Assembly (NCBI GenBank): GCA_964462535.1
Contig: CAYWXV010000001.1
Location: 1-64,000 of the forward strand
Origin: CAYWXV01 sp964462535
GTDB taxonomy: Bacteria > Bacteroidota > Ignavibacteria > OLB7
Reading direction: 5' to 3'
DNA length: 64,000 nucleotides
Position numbers and translations under genes: made by a program. Below are positions 35,140 to 43,262 of this stretch, piece after piece. Within the stretch, counting starts at the first letter, position 1, and each line of letters opens with the position of its first letter. The notes under the pieces were generated by a model. It was not told where the DNA came from. It ran no database searches and saw nothing but the letters and a program-made list of their open reading frames with translations.

Positions 35140-36282
35140 ATGAATCCGTATGGTCAGGTGCGAGGTGACGTTGCCGAACAGGCAGCGCTGATCGTACGGG
35201 AGCTGTTGGGGACAATGCAGCGCCGACGCATCAAGCCTGAATTCCCGCTCGTCCAGCAACTCGTCGACTACGGCCGCAACCACCGTCTACTTCCCCTTAT
35301 CGTCGAACGCCTTCGTAACATCGTCCTGGATCCCGAATCGGAATCGTTGATCAAGTCGATTCGGACCGAGCTCGTGACGAAGGCCCTGCAACTCGCGGCC
35401 GAACTGAAGCGCATCCGTGCCCGGATGTGGGCCGAGTCGATTCCGACGCTCCCGTTCAAAGGACCCGTTCTCGCCGAACGTCTGTGGGGAGACGTTGCAC
35501 TCCGTTCAATGGGGGATCTCGACATACTCGTCAAGCCGGCGGATGCGATTCGCAGTCATCGCGTCATGCTTGATCTAGGTTACGTTCCTAAGGTCGTCGT
35601 TCTCCCTCATCAGGAACGCCCGTTCGTGAAATACGAGCACGACCGCGCCTATGTGCGTCCTGTCGATGGTTGCGTTGTCGAGCTTCATTGGAGACTGTTC
35701 GATCGATACATCGCGTTCGAATTGACCGATGAAGAACTATGGGGAGGGCTCGACGATGAGGGGGGTGGCGAGATCTTCCCCGAGGTCGAGCTGATCATTC
35801 TCGCTCTTCATGGTGCGAAGCATGCCTGGACGTCAGCGGGATGGATCGTCGACATCGGTGCAATGCTGCTGCGGGAGGAGCTGGACGAGCACATTCTGTT
35901 CCAACTCGCCCGTGCAACCGGCACGTTTCGCGCCCTCCGTCTGGCCCATGCACTCGCCCACGCATACCTGGGCGTACCACTTTCAGAGAAGATGAAGAAG
36001 GAGATCGACGACGATCCAACGGTGGCCGAGCTTTGCAGGGAAACCCTGGAGGGTCCGCTCTCACGGAACCGGAGTGAAGCAGATCTGGCGGACAATCCGT
36101 CGTTTTACTTGAAGACGCGTGAGCGAGCGAAGGACAGGCTCCACTACAAATGGTACTGGACGCTGACGCCCAACATCGACGATCAGAACGCCTTTCACGT
36201 ACCGCAACGCCTCTCCTGGCTTGTCTATCCAGTGCGGATTCTGAGACTCCTTCGGAAGAGCTGGAAGTCAGGGCGCGCGTGA
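35140..36282 (+). CDS. Nucleotidyltransferase-fold protein (NTP_transf_5-like)
   Basis: A 380-residue soluble protein of the uncharacterised nucleotidyltransferase family (PF14907 type). The active-site strand is visible as LPFKGPVLAERLWGD followed by LRSMGDLDILVKPAD with the paired acids, and then VVELHWRLF; the C-terminal half is helical (ELIILALHGAKHAWTSAGWI). Members are often near capsule or lasso-peptide genes, but the substrate is unknown. ATG 35140 is chosen because upstream residues are not family-like. It converges on the carboxyltransferase gene. Confidence 0.82.
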   Translation: MNPYGQVRGDVAEQAALIVRELLGTMQRRRIKPEFPLVQQLVDYGRNHRLLPLIVERLRNIVLDPESESLIKSIRTELVTKALQLAAELKRIRARMWAESIPTLPFKGPVLAERLWGDVALRSMGDLDILVKPADAIRSHRVMLDLGYVPKVVVLPHQERPFVKYEHDRAYVRPVDGCVVELHWRLFDRYIAFELTDEELWGGLDDEGGGEIFPEVELIILALHGAKHAWTSAGWIVDIGAMLLREELDEHILFQLARATGTFRALRLAHALAHAYLGVPLSEKMKKEIDDDPTVAELCRETLEGPLSRNRSEADLADNPSFYLKTRERAKDRLHYKWYWTLTPNIDDQNAFHVPQRLSWLVYPVRILRLLRKSWKSGRA

Positions 36283-36309
36283 CATTCCCCTGTCTCTCCA
36301 CCCGAACGA

Positions 36310-37932
36310 CTATAGCGGGATGTTTCCGTGCTTCTTCCATGGATTTGAGTCCGTCTTGTTCTCCAGGAGGTCCAGTGCGTGTGCGAGACGGCGGCGGGTG
36401 TCGGATGGTTCGATGACGTCGTCGATGTACCCCCGCTCGGCCGCCAGATATGGATTGGCAAATTTCTGCCGGTACTCTTCCTCGCGAACGGCAAGCGCCA
36501 CCGCGGGATCCTCCGCATTCGCAATCTCTTTGCGATGCAATATCTCCGCAGCCCCCCGTGCACCCATTACCGCTATCTCAGCTGAAGGCCACGCGACGTT
36601 GAAGTCCCCCCGCACGTGTTTGCTGTTCATGACGTCATACGCCCCGCCGTACGCTTTTCGCGTTATCACGGTCGCCTTGGGGACCGTCGCCTCGCAGAAT
36701 GCGTACAGGAGTTTTGCTCCATGGCGGATAATTCCGCGCCACTCCTGATCCGTGCCAGGCAGGAACCCAGGAACATCTTCGAAGACCACCAGCGGAATGT
36801 TGAAGGCATCGCAGAACCGTACAAATCGTGCCCCCTTTCCTGATGCGTCGATATCGAGGACTCCGGCTAGCGAGGCCGGTTGATTTGCCACTACACCAAT
36901 CGCCCGTCCGTCCAGGCGCGCAAATCCGACGACAATATTCGTAGCGTAGTCGGCGTGAACCTCCATGAACGAGGCTCTGTCAACGACGCGCGTGATGACC
37001 TCCTTCATGTCGTATGGCTTGTTCGGATTGTCGGGTATCAGCGTGTTGAGAACGTAGTCACGCCGATCGGCCGGATCCTCCAGATCGACACGAGGCGTTC
37101 GCTCACGATTGTTGGATGGGAGGTAGGTCAAGAGCCGCCGAATGGAGAGGAGGGCGGCGACCTCGTCTTCTTCAGCGAAATGGGCGACGCCTGATCGGCT
37201 CGCATGCGTCATTGCCCCCCCCAGCTCCTCCTGGGTGACATCTTCGTGCGTGACCGTCTTGACCACGTTGGGGCCTGTGACAAACATGTAGCTGGTCTCT
37301 TTGGCCATGACCACGAAGTCTGTGATCGCCGGCGAGTAGACGGCCCCACCAGCACATGGACCCAGGATGGCCGAGATCTGCGGAATCACGCCGGAGGCCA
37401 ATGTGTTCCTGAGAAAGATATCGGCGTAACCACCGAGCGACACAACTCCTTCCTGGATACGCGCTCCACCAGAGTCGTTCAACCCGATGACCGGCACGCC
37501 GATCTTCATGGCCAGGTCCATGATCCGGCAGATCTTCTCTGCGTGCGCCTCGGAGAGTGATCCCCCAAACACGGTAAAGTCCTGCGAGAAGACGCAGACC
37601 TCGCGTCCATAGATTTTCCCGGTACCTGTGACCACGCCGTCTCCCAGGTACGTCTCCTCCTCACCATTTCCGTTGCGCGACCGTGTGCGAACAAAGGCCC
37701 CGATCTCAACGAAACTATCCTCGTCCAACAGTGCATCGAGTCGTTCACGCGCGGTCAGCTTCCCTTTGCGATGCTGGTCGGCGATTCTCTTCTCGCCCCC
37801 GCCAAGCCTGGACGCGGCACGCATTGCGGTCAGCGTCGCCATTGCATCCTGCGCTGCAGATCTTTCCATGCCGCGTGAAGTATCCGCTCCGGCAGTACCG
37901 TTGTTCGTCGACATCGTCGTATTGATTGACAT
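36310..37932 (-). CDS. Acyl-CoA carboxylase carboxyltransferase subunit (propionyl/methylmalonyl type)
   Basis: Biotin-dependent carboxyltransferase, most like propionyl-CoA carboxylase beta or the methylmalonyl-CoA decarboxylase alpha chain. The 540 residues carry both crotonase-fold halves: GGSLSEAHAEKI and GLNDSGGARIQEGV in the first, and KAYGGAYDVMNSK with VMGARGAAEIL in the second. No biotin carboxylase or biotin carrier gene is adjacent. The start is uncertain: ATG 37932 or ATG 37914; neither has a clear ribosome site. Propionyl-CoA to methylmalonyl-CoA is the likely reaction. Confidence 0.9.
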   Translation of the reverse strand: MSINTTMSTNNGTAGADTSRGMERSAAQDAMATLTAMRAASRLGGGEKRIADQHRKGKLTARERLDALLDEDSFVEIGAFVRTRSRNGNGEEETYLGDGVVTGTGKIYGREVCVFSQDFTVFGGSLSEAHAEKICRIMDLAMKIGVPVIGLNDSGGARIQEGVVSLGGYADIFLRNTLASGVIPQISAILGPCAGGAVYSPAITDFVVMAKETSYMFVTGPNVVKTVTHEDVTQEELGGAMTHASRSGVAHFAEEDEVAALLSIRRLLTYLPSNNRERTPRVDLEDPADRRDYVLNTLIPDNPNKPYDMKEVITRVVDRASFMEVHADYATNIVVGFARLDGRAIGVVANQPASLAGVLDIDASGKGARFVRFCDAFNIPLVVFEDVPGFLPGTDQEWRGIIRHGAKLLYAFCEATVPKATVITRKAYGGAYDVMNSKHVRGDFNVAWPSAEIAVMGARGAAEILHRKEIANAEDPAVALAVREEEYRQKFANPYLAAERGYIDDVIEPSDTRRRLAHALDLLENKTDSNPWKKHGNIPL

Positions 37933-38004
37933 GAAGGACAGAGGAAAACAGCCGCCGAAGATAGCACTTGACAGGGAGGCGCTCCCAACGGACAATCAAT
38001 TGGT

Positions 38005-38014
38005 AAGCATGCTT
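38005..38014. promoter_or_regulatory. Candidate DtxR operator, site 1
   Basis: AAGCATGCTT is a perfect 10-bp palindrome within TAAGCATGCTTGA. It overlaps the -35-like TTGATT of the dtxR promoter. The same core recurs 44 bp downstream at the dtxR start codon. An autoregulatory operator is inferred; DtxR-family proteins bind palindromes at their own promoters. Confidence 0.6.
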
Positions 38015-38041
38015 GATTCGGAAATACGGCCCTCCTATCTT
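38013..38041 (+). promoter_or_regulatory. Candidate dtxR promoter
   Basis: TTGATT (38013-38018) and TATCTT (38036-38041) are separated by 17 nt. The expected start site lies at about 38048-38050, only a few bases before the ATG at 38053. Palindromes lie at both ends of the promoter. Confidence 0.55.
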
Positions 38042-38048
38042 ATGACTT

Positions 38049-38058
38049 AAGCATGCTC
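38049..38058. promoter_or_regulatory. Candidate DtxR operator, site 2
   Basis: AAGCATGCTC, within TAAGCATGCTCAA, repeats site 1 with one arm imperfect. It covers the predicted transcription start and the dtxR ATG, so a bound protein would block RNA polymerase. Spacing to site 1 (44 bp) is close to four DNA turns. Confidence 0.55.
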
Positions 38059-38745
38059 AACATTGAACTGAATCAGACGATCGAGGACTACCTCAGATCG
38101 CTCTACCGCATACAACAGCGTGAGGGAGAGGTCCCCAACGTTACGCTTGCTCGTGATCTGGGAATCACACCTTCAGCCGTGACGGAAATGGCACGCAAGC
38201 TTGGCAAGGCAGGCCTGGTGCGCTATCGCCGATACGAGGGACTTACGCTCACGGATCAAGGGATGCGGATGGCGCTCGGAATTACTCGCCGACACAGACT
38301 CTGGGAAGTCTTTCTGATAGACCACCTCGGTTTCAGCTGGGATCAGGTCCACGAGATCGCCGATCACCTCGAGCATATCGACTCCGCTCAGCTCGTCGAT
38401 CGGCTTGAGCGATTTCTTGGCTACCCCACGCACGACCCGCACGGGGATCCCATACCCACGAGGGATGGCAAGCTCGTTGACGAACAGTTGATCCCACTCG
38501 TCGACATGGGACCCGGCGACTTGGGAAAAGTCCGGAGGGTGAGTGACGAGGTCCCGGAGCTTCTTCGTTACGCCTCGTCGCTCGGGCTTGCGATAGGCGC
38601 GGACGTGAAGGTATTGGAGAGAATCGCGTTCGACTCTTCACTTAGGATCAGTACCAGCGGAAAGGAGTCGGTGGTCTCGGAGAAACTCGCCAATCGTGTC
38701 TTCATCGAGAGAGGGGCTGGACGGGCGAAGAGGAGGAGATCCTGA
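38053..38745 (+). CDS. DtxR/MntR-family metal-dependent transcriptional regulator
   Basis: A 230-residue metalloregulator. It has the N-terminal winged helix (about 5-65, helix-turn-helix NVTLARDLGITPSAVTEMAR), the metal-binding/dimerisation domain with RRHRLWEVFL and DQVHEIADHLEH supplying the conserved His/Glu ligands, the DPHGDPIP turn, and a C-terminal FeoA/SH3-like domain (about 150-222). It probably senses Mn or Fe and represses the Tro/Mnt-type transporter downstream and itself. Two palindromes flank its promoter. Its stop shares one base with the next ATG (TGATG). Confidence 0.92.
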   Translation: MLNIELNQTIEDYLRSLYRIQQREGEVPNVTLARDLGITPSAVTEMARKLGKAGLVRYRRYEGLTLTDQGMRMALGITRRHRLWEVFLIDHLGFSWDQVHEIADHLEHIDSAQLVDRLERFLGYPTHDPHGDPIPTRDGKLVDEQLIPLVDMGPGDLGKVRRVSDEVPELLRYASSLGLAIGADVKVLERIAFDSSLRISTSGKESVVSEKLANRVFIERGAGRAKRRRS

Positions 38746-39218
38746 TGCAGCGACGCGTATTGTTCCTTGACGACGATCCGACACGTACGAAATCGTTCAT
38801 GTCTCGTGTGTCGCCTCACGATCTCCACGTCGTTACGGTTGAAACGGCCGTGGAGTGCATTGAACACCTCGCATCGTCCACCTGGGACCTCGTCCTCCTG
38901 GACCACGATCTGGGCGGAGAAGTGTTTGTCGAGAGTAGCCGTCCTGACACCGGTGCTGAGGTCGTGAGATGGCTTGGTGAGAATCGGGGCGATCATGGCG
39001 CGTTCATAGTCCACTCGATGAACGCAGTCGGTGCAGCGGGGATGTTCTTCGATCTGCAGGAGATGGGCTACAGGGTCACTCAAGCCGCATATGGCTCACC
39101 CGAATTCTGGAGCGTTGTCAACGCTGAGCTCGCCATTCGGACAGCGTCCAGGTCGAATCGCAAGTCGTTTGGCGAGCGTGTCGCTGCATACATTCGATCA
39201 ATCAAGACTGGCCGGTAG
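38745..39218 (+). CDS. cREC-type receiver-like protein
   Basis: A 157-residue protein with a receiver-like fold of the cyclic-phosphate-processing cREC type: RVLFLDDDPTRTKSFM at the N-terminus, TWDLVLLDHDLGGEVF with the paired acid/His, and AFIVHSMNAVGAAGM with FDLQEMGYRV towards the C-terminus. cREC domains differ from response-regulator receivers by the LDHDLGG and HSxN motifs and have been linked by comparative genomics to RNA-end processing. It is coupled to dtxR. No partner kinase or RNA ligase is nearby, so its role here is unknown. Confidence 0.75.
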   Translation: MQRRVLFLDDDPTRTKSFMSRVSPHDLHVVTVETAVECIEHLASSTWDLVLLDHDLGGEVFVESSRPDTGAEVVRWLGENRGDHGAFIVHSMNAVGAAGMFFDLQEMGYRVTQAAYGSPEFWSVVNAELAIRTASRSNRKSFGERVAAYIRSIKTGR

Positions 39219-39231
39219 GTTCGCGTGGCGC

Positions 39232-39278
39232 GTCCTTTAGCCCCGGGAACCTGCCCACGATGGAACGACCCAAAGGAC
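39232..39278 (+). promoter_or_regulatory. Inverted repeat covering the ribosome site of the metal-binding protein gene
   Basis: GTCCTTT (39232-39238) pairs perfectly with AAAGGAC (39272-39278), which contains the AAAGGA ribosome site of the ATG at 39283. If formed, the structure would hide the ribosome site, suggesting translational control. The 33-nt loop has only short internal pairing and I do not recognise it as a known riboswitch. Confidence 0.3.
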
Positions 39279-39282
39279 AATC

Positions 39283-40218
39283 ATGGTAATCAGTCAACAG
39301 GCAATCGCCATCGGTCTTGCCACGTTGGCATACGCTCTGGTCATATGTGGCTGCGGGGGCGAACAGAAGGAGGGAGCATCGGGGCGGTTGAAGATCGTTA
39401 CGACTACCGGGATGATCCAGGACGCCGCACACGAAATCGCCGGCGACCGTGCCGATGTTGTGGCATTGATGGGTCCCGGCGTAGATCCCCACCTCTACAA
39501 GGCCACCCAGGGGGACCTGGCCAGGCTGTCCGGCGCGGACGTGGTGTTCTACAACGGGCTCCACCTGGAAGGGAAAATGGTCGAGGCACTTGAGAAGCTT
39601 GCCCGGTCGCACCACGTCTTCGCCGTAAGCGAGAACATACCCGCTGAGCTGCTCCGTCGTCCCCCCGAGTTCAACGGGAACTACGATCCTCACATATGGT
39701 TCGACGTCGCTCTCTGGACGCTCGCCGTCAAGGAGATCGGCGCGCGATTGACGGCGATCGATCCCGAGCACGCCGACGAGTATCGGAAACGGACCGACAC
39801 CTATGTTCGGCGGCTCGATTCGCTCCATCATTGGGTGAAGACGCATATCGCCACCATCCCTCGCGAACAGAGAATCCTGGTCACAGCCCATGACGCCTTC
39901 GGGTATTTCGGGCGCGCGTACGATATCGAGGTGAGGGGGCTGCAGGGCATTTCAACTGTCAGCGAGTTCGGGCTGGCCGACATCAACAATCTGGTCGAGA
40001 CGATTGTCTCGCGCAAGGTGAAGGCGGTCTTCGTTGAGTCGAGCGTTCCGAAACGATCGATTGAGGCGGTGGTCGCCGGCGTGAGGGATCGCAATCACGA
40101 GGTGAGGATTGGAGGAACACTCTACTCGGATGCCATGGGGGCTGCGGGAACCGCGGAGGGAACGTACATCGGAATGGTCACGGCAAACGTCCGGACAATC
40201 GTGGAGGCCTTGAAATGA
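39283..40218 (+). CDS. troA: Zn/Mn-type ABC transporter substrate-binding lipoprotein (TroA-like)
   Basis: Cluster A-I metal-binding protein that delivers Mn, Zn or Fe to an ABC importer. The 311 residues have a lipobox (VICGC) and the ligand set H70 (GVDPHLYKAT), H137 (YDPHIWFD), H203 (TAHDAFGYFG) and D283 (LYSDAMG). His-His-His-Asp is the TroA pattern, so Mn and Zn are both possible. No His-rich loop typical of many ZnuA proteins is present. It starts 64 bp after the cREC gene and overlaps the ATPase gene by 4 bp. Confidence 0.93.
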   Translation: MVISQQAIAIGLATLAYALVICGCGGEQKEGASGRLKIVTTTGMIQDAAHEIAGDRADVVALMGPGVDPHLYKATQGDLARLSGADVVFYNGLHLEGKMVEALEKLARSHHVFAVSENIPAELLRRPPEFNGNYDPHIWFDVALWTLAVKEIGARLTAIDPEHADEYRKRTDTYVRRLDSLHHWVKTHIATIPREQRILVTAHDAFGYFGRAYDIEVRGLQGISTVSEFGLADINNLVETIVSRKVKAVFVESSVPKRSIEAVVAGVRDRNHEVRIGGTLYSDAMGAAGTAEGTYIGMVTANVRTIVEALK

Positions 40219-41036
40219 CCGAGATGTCCCAACGGAAGGCCGCTATGGAAACGACCAGTGGGACGGCCCCATTGGAGGTACACGATCTGACGGTTAGCTA
40301 CAACCGGCGCCCAGTACTTTGGGATATCGACTTCGTCGCACCGCCCGGCAAGCTCATAGGGGTGGTAGGTCCGAACGGTGCAGGAAAGTCGACGCTCATC
40401 AAAGCAATCATGGGCTTGGTTCCCCTCGCGAGCGGATACGTACGGCTCTTCGATCAACCGTTGGATCAAGTGAGGAGACGCGTGGGCTACGTTCCGCAGC
40501 GAAGTAGTGTGGACTGGGATTTCCCGGCCAGCGCGCGTGAAGTTGTTCTGATGGGCCGGTATGGCAGACTTGGACTCTTTCGACGTCCCCGTGCCGCTGA
40601 CCGTCAGGCGGCTGACGACGCACTCCGCAAGGTCGGCATGATCGAATTCGCCGACAGACAGATCTCCCAACTCTCTGGAGGACAGCAACAGCGTGTCTTC
40701 CTGGCCAGAGCCCTGGCGCAGGACGCTGATCTCTACCTCATGGACGAGCCGTTCGTCGGCGTCGATGCAGCAACCGAAGGGGCCATCGTGGAACTCCTTC
40801 GGGAAATGCGAGAGAAGGGGAGGACGGTGGTCGTTGTGCACCATGACCTGCAGACCGCCGTTGACTATTTCGATTGGATTCTTCTACTCAACCTGCGCCT
40901 GGTCGCGTTCGGTCACGTCAAGGATGTCTTCACAAGGGATCTCCTTCAGAAGACGTATGGTGGACGGCTGAACGTCCTGAGCGAAGTGACCGAGCTGATG
41001 CGTCGCGAGGAACGGACGGGCAGGGATACGATGTAG
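40215..41036 (+). CDS. troB: Metal ABC transporter ATP-binding protein
   Basis: Cytoplasmic ATPase of the metal importer. The 273 residues show Walker A GPNGAGKST, Q-loop VPQRSSVDWDFP (the W-D-F-P segment is typical of Mn/Zn/Fe importers), signature LSGGQQQR, Walker B LYLMDEP and the H-loop VVVHHDL. It overlaps the substrate-binding gene by 4 bp and is followed by two permease genes. Confidence 0.95.
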   Translation: MTEMSQRKAAMETTSGTAPLEVHDLTVSYNRRPVLWDIDFVAPPGKLIGVVGPNGAGKSTLIKAIMGLVPLASGYVRLFDQPLDQVRRRVGYVPQRSSVDWDFPASAREVVLMGRYGRLGLFRRPRAADRQAADDALRKVGMIEFADRQISQLSGGQQQRVFLARALAQDADLYLMDEPFVGVDAATEGAIVELLREMREKGRTVVVVHHDLQTAVDYFDWILLLNLRLVAFGHVKDVFTRDLLQKTYGGRLNVLSEVTELMRREERTGRDTM

Positions 41037-41044
41037 TAACCGCG

Positions 41045-42343
41045 ATGGAATCCGACTTTATCACATTCATTCTCCTTCGCGACCTCAACGTCCGCGTTGT
41101 TGTCGTTGGCTCGATACTGCTCGGAATCGGTTCTGCCGCGATCGGGTGTTTTGCTCTGCTTCGCAAGCGGGCGCTTGCCGGGGACGCGATTGCCCACTCC
41201 GCACTGCCGGGTGTTGCGCTGGCCTTCATGGCAACCGGATCGAAGGAGACGGCTCCATTGCTGATAGGTGCGGCTATCACAGGATGGCTCAGCATGCTCA
41301 TCATGGATCGCATTGTCCGTTGGACACGTCTGAACGAGGACACGTCGATCGGCATTGTGCTGAGCGTTCTGTTTGGTCTTGGGATTGTACTTCTCACGCA
41401 CATTCAGTCGTCCGGTGATGCGAACCAATCGGGGCTCGACAAGTTTCTGTTTGGGCAGGCGGCTTCGCTAATGCAGGGAGATGTGTATGTGTTCGCTGGT
41501 GTCGCTGCCGTGATGCTTCTATCGGTTCTTCTCTTCTACAAAGAGTTTGCGGCGCTCTCATTCGATCCCGATTTCGCCAAGGGAATCGGAATCCCCATCG
41601 GATTCATAGAGTTCCTTCTCACTACGCTGATCGTGCTGGCGGTGGTGGTCGGAATCCAGGCGGTTGGTGTCGTTTTGATGGCTGCCATGATCATCACCCC
41701 TGGCGCAGCTGCCCGATACTGGACGGAGCGACTCTGGTTGATGATCGTCCTTGCAGCGCTGTTTGGCGCACTGGCCGGCGTCGGCGGGGCATATGTCAGC
41801 TATGTGCGTGCCGGCATGCCGACAGGGCCCTGGATCGTAACATTCGCCACGGCAACGTTTGGGGTGTCACTCCTGTTCGGCCCGCGGCGCGGTGTCGTCT
41901 CTCGGCTCCGTCGTCACGGTTTGAATCGTCGGCGCACGCAACGGGAAAACGTGTTGAAGGCAATGCACCGGCTTGGGGAGATGGACGGCGACCCATTCCG
42001 ACGCCGATCAGTTGTGGATCTCAGATCGGTACGGGCGATGGATCCGGGCACACTCGAGCGACTCCTCCGAACACTCCGTCGCGATGGATATCTCGAGGGA
42101 GATGAGTCGGCGGGATGGAAGCTCACGTCGGAGGGGGAGCGAGAGGGGAGACGGATTACTCGCCTCCATCGACTGTGGGAGGTCTATTTGACCGACTACG
42201 TTCAAATCGCTGCCGACCACGTCCACGACGACGCCGAGTCGATCGAACACGTCCTTACGCCGGAGCTGGAGGAGGAACTCGAACGGCTTCTGGAACGCCC
42301 CACGACCGATCCCCATCAACAGAACATCCCGTACGCCAACTAG
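41045..42343 (+). CDS. troC: Metal ABC permease fused to a DtxR-like domain
   Basis: A 432-residue two-part protein. Residues about 1-285 form an ABC-3 (Zn/Mn/Fe) permease of eight to nine helices, with GDAIAHSALPGVALAF and the segment MAAMIITPGAAARYW. From about 297 to the end is a soluble DtxR-like unit: a winged-helix-like part ending YLEGDESAGWKLTSEGE, then the metal-binding/dimerisation part HRLWEVYLTDY, HVHDDAESIEHV and TTDPHQQNIP, closely parallel to the free regulator at 38053. The C-terminal half lacks the SH3-like domain. It may sense cytosolic metal and gate transport. ATG 41045 follows the ATPase stop by 8 bp. Confidence 0.92.
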   Translation: MESDFITFILLRDLNVRVVVVGSILLGIGSAAIGCFALLRKRALAGDAIAHSALPGVALAFMATGSKETAPLLIGAAITGWLSMLIMDRIVRWTRLNEDTSIGIVLSVLFGLGIVLLTHIQSSGDANQSGLDKFLFGQAASLMQGDVYVFAGVAAVMLLSVLLFYKEFAALSFDPDFAKGIGIPIGFIEFLLTTLIVLAVVVGIQAVGVVLMAAMIITPGAAARYWTERLWLMIVLAALFGALAGVGGAYVSYVRAGMPTGPWIVTFATATFGVSLLFGPRRGVVSRLRRHGLNRRRTQRENVLKAMHRLGEMDGDPFRRRSVVDLRSVRAMDPGTLERLLRTLRRDGYLEGDESAGWKLTSEGEREGRRITRLHRLWEVYLTDYVQIAADHVHDDAESIEHVLTPELEEELERLLERPTTDPHQQNIPYAN

Positions 42344-42367
42344 AAAGCGTTCGCAAGAGAGTGACGA

Positions 42368-43252
42368 ATGGAGACCCTTTGGATCATAATCACGGGATCG
42401 CTCGTTGCGCTCTCCTGCTCCCTTGTCGGGACGTTCCTGGTACTTCGTCGGATGGCGATGCTTGGGGACGCGATCTCTCACGCCGTGCTCCCGGGGATCG
42501 TCCTCGCCTTTCTCTTTACAGGGAGCCGGGCACCGATCCCGATGCTGATCGGTGCGGGGCTGCTGGGTGTGTTGACCTCGTTCCTAATTGAAACGCTCCA
42601 CCGCAAGGGGAAGCTCCAACAGGACGCGTCCATCGGCGTTACGTTCACGTGGCTCTTTGCGATCGGTGTTATCCTTGTGAGCTACTACGCCGGAAGGGTC
42701 GACCTCGACCAGGACTGCGTTCTTTATGGCGAGATAGCGTACGTCCCACTCGACATCTGGGTTGTGGGTGGCAGCTCGCTTGGACCACGATCAATCTGGA
42801 TTCTCGGAAGCGTGTTTATCGTTGTGGTACTCTTCGTGCTCCTTGGATTCAAGGAGTTGCAGATCACCGCGTTCGATCCCCCCCTCGCTACCTCGCTTGG
42901 CATTTCATCAGCATTGTGGCATTACCTCCTAATGGGAATGGTGTCGTTGACAACAGTGGCCGCGTTCGAGTCGGTGGGAGCAATACTTGTGGTTGCGATG
43001 CTTGTCGTTCCAGCGGCGACGGCCTATCTGTTTGCCAGATCGTTGAAGGGGATGTTGATGCTTGCAGCCGCCTCGGGCATCATATGCGCTGTTGGCGGCT
43101 ATTATCTTGCCGCGGCTCTTGACGGATCGATATCCGGATCAATGGCCGTGGTGGCTGGGGTCGAATTTGGAATCGCCCTGCTTGTCGCTCCCGGGAGTCT
43201 ACTCCGGCACCGGAAAATTGGTGTCCCGCGCGAGCCCGAACCTGCAACGTGA
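42368..43252 (+). CDS. troD: Metal ABC permease, second subunit
   Basis: A 294-residue ABC-3 family permease with about eight helices, with GDAISHAVLPGIVLAFL, the VDLDQDCVLYGEI loop typical of Mn/Fe-type second permeases, and MLVVPAATAYLFA. It lacks the C-terminal DtxR-like half of its neighbour. Together with the genes at 39283-42343 it completes a binding protein/ATPase/two-permease importer, in the gene order of the Treponema tro operon. Confidence 0.93.
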   Translation: METLWIIITGSLVALSCSLVGTFLVLRRMAMLGDAISHAVLPGIVLAFLFTGSRAPIPMLIGAGLLGVLTSFLIETLHRKGKLQQDASIGVTFTWLFAIGVILVSYYAGRVDLDQDCVLYGEIAYVPLDIWVVGGSSLGPRSIWILGSVFIVVVLFVLLGFKELQITAFDPPLATSLGISSALWHYLLMGMVSLTTVAAFESVGAILVVAMLVVPAATAYLFARSLKGMLMLAAASGIICAVGGYYLAAALDGSISGSMAVVAGVEFGIALLVAPGSLLRHRKIGVPREPEPAT

Positions 43253-43262
43253 ACGCTCCCCA

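Noticed and set aside
39219..39282. Manganese (yybP-ykoY) riboswitch before the metal importer
   Set aside because: The gap is too short and lacks the conserved loops of that class; only a simple inverted repeat is seen.
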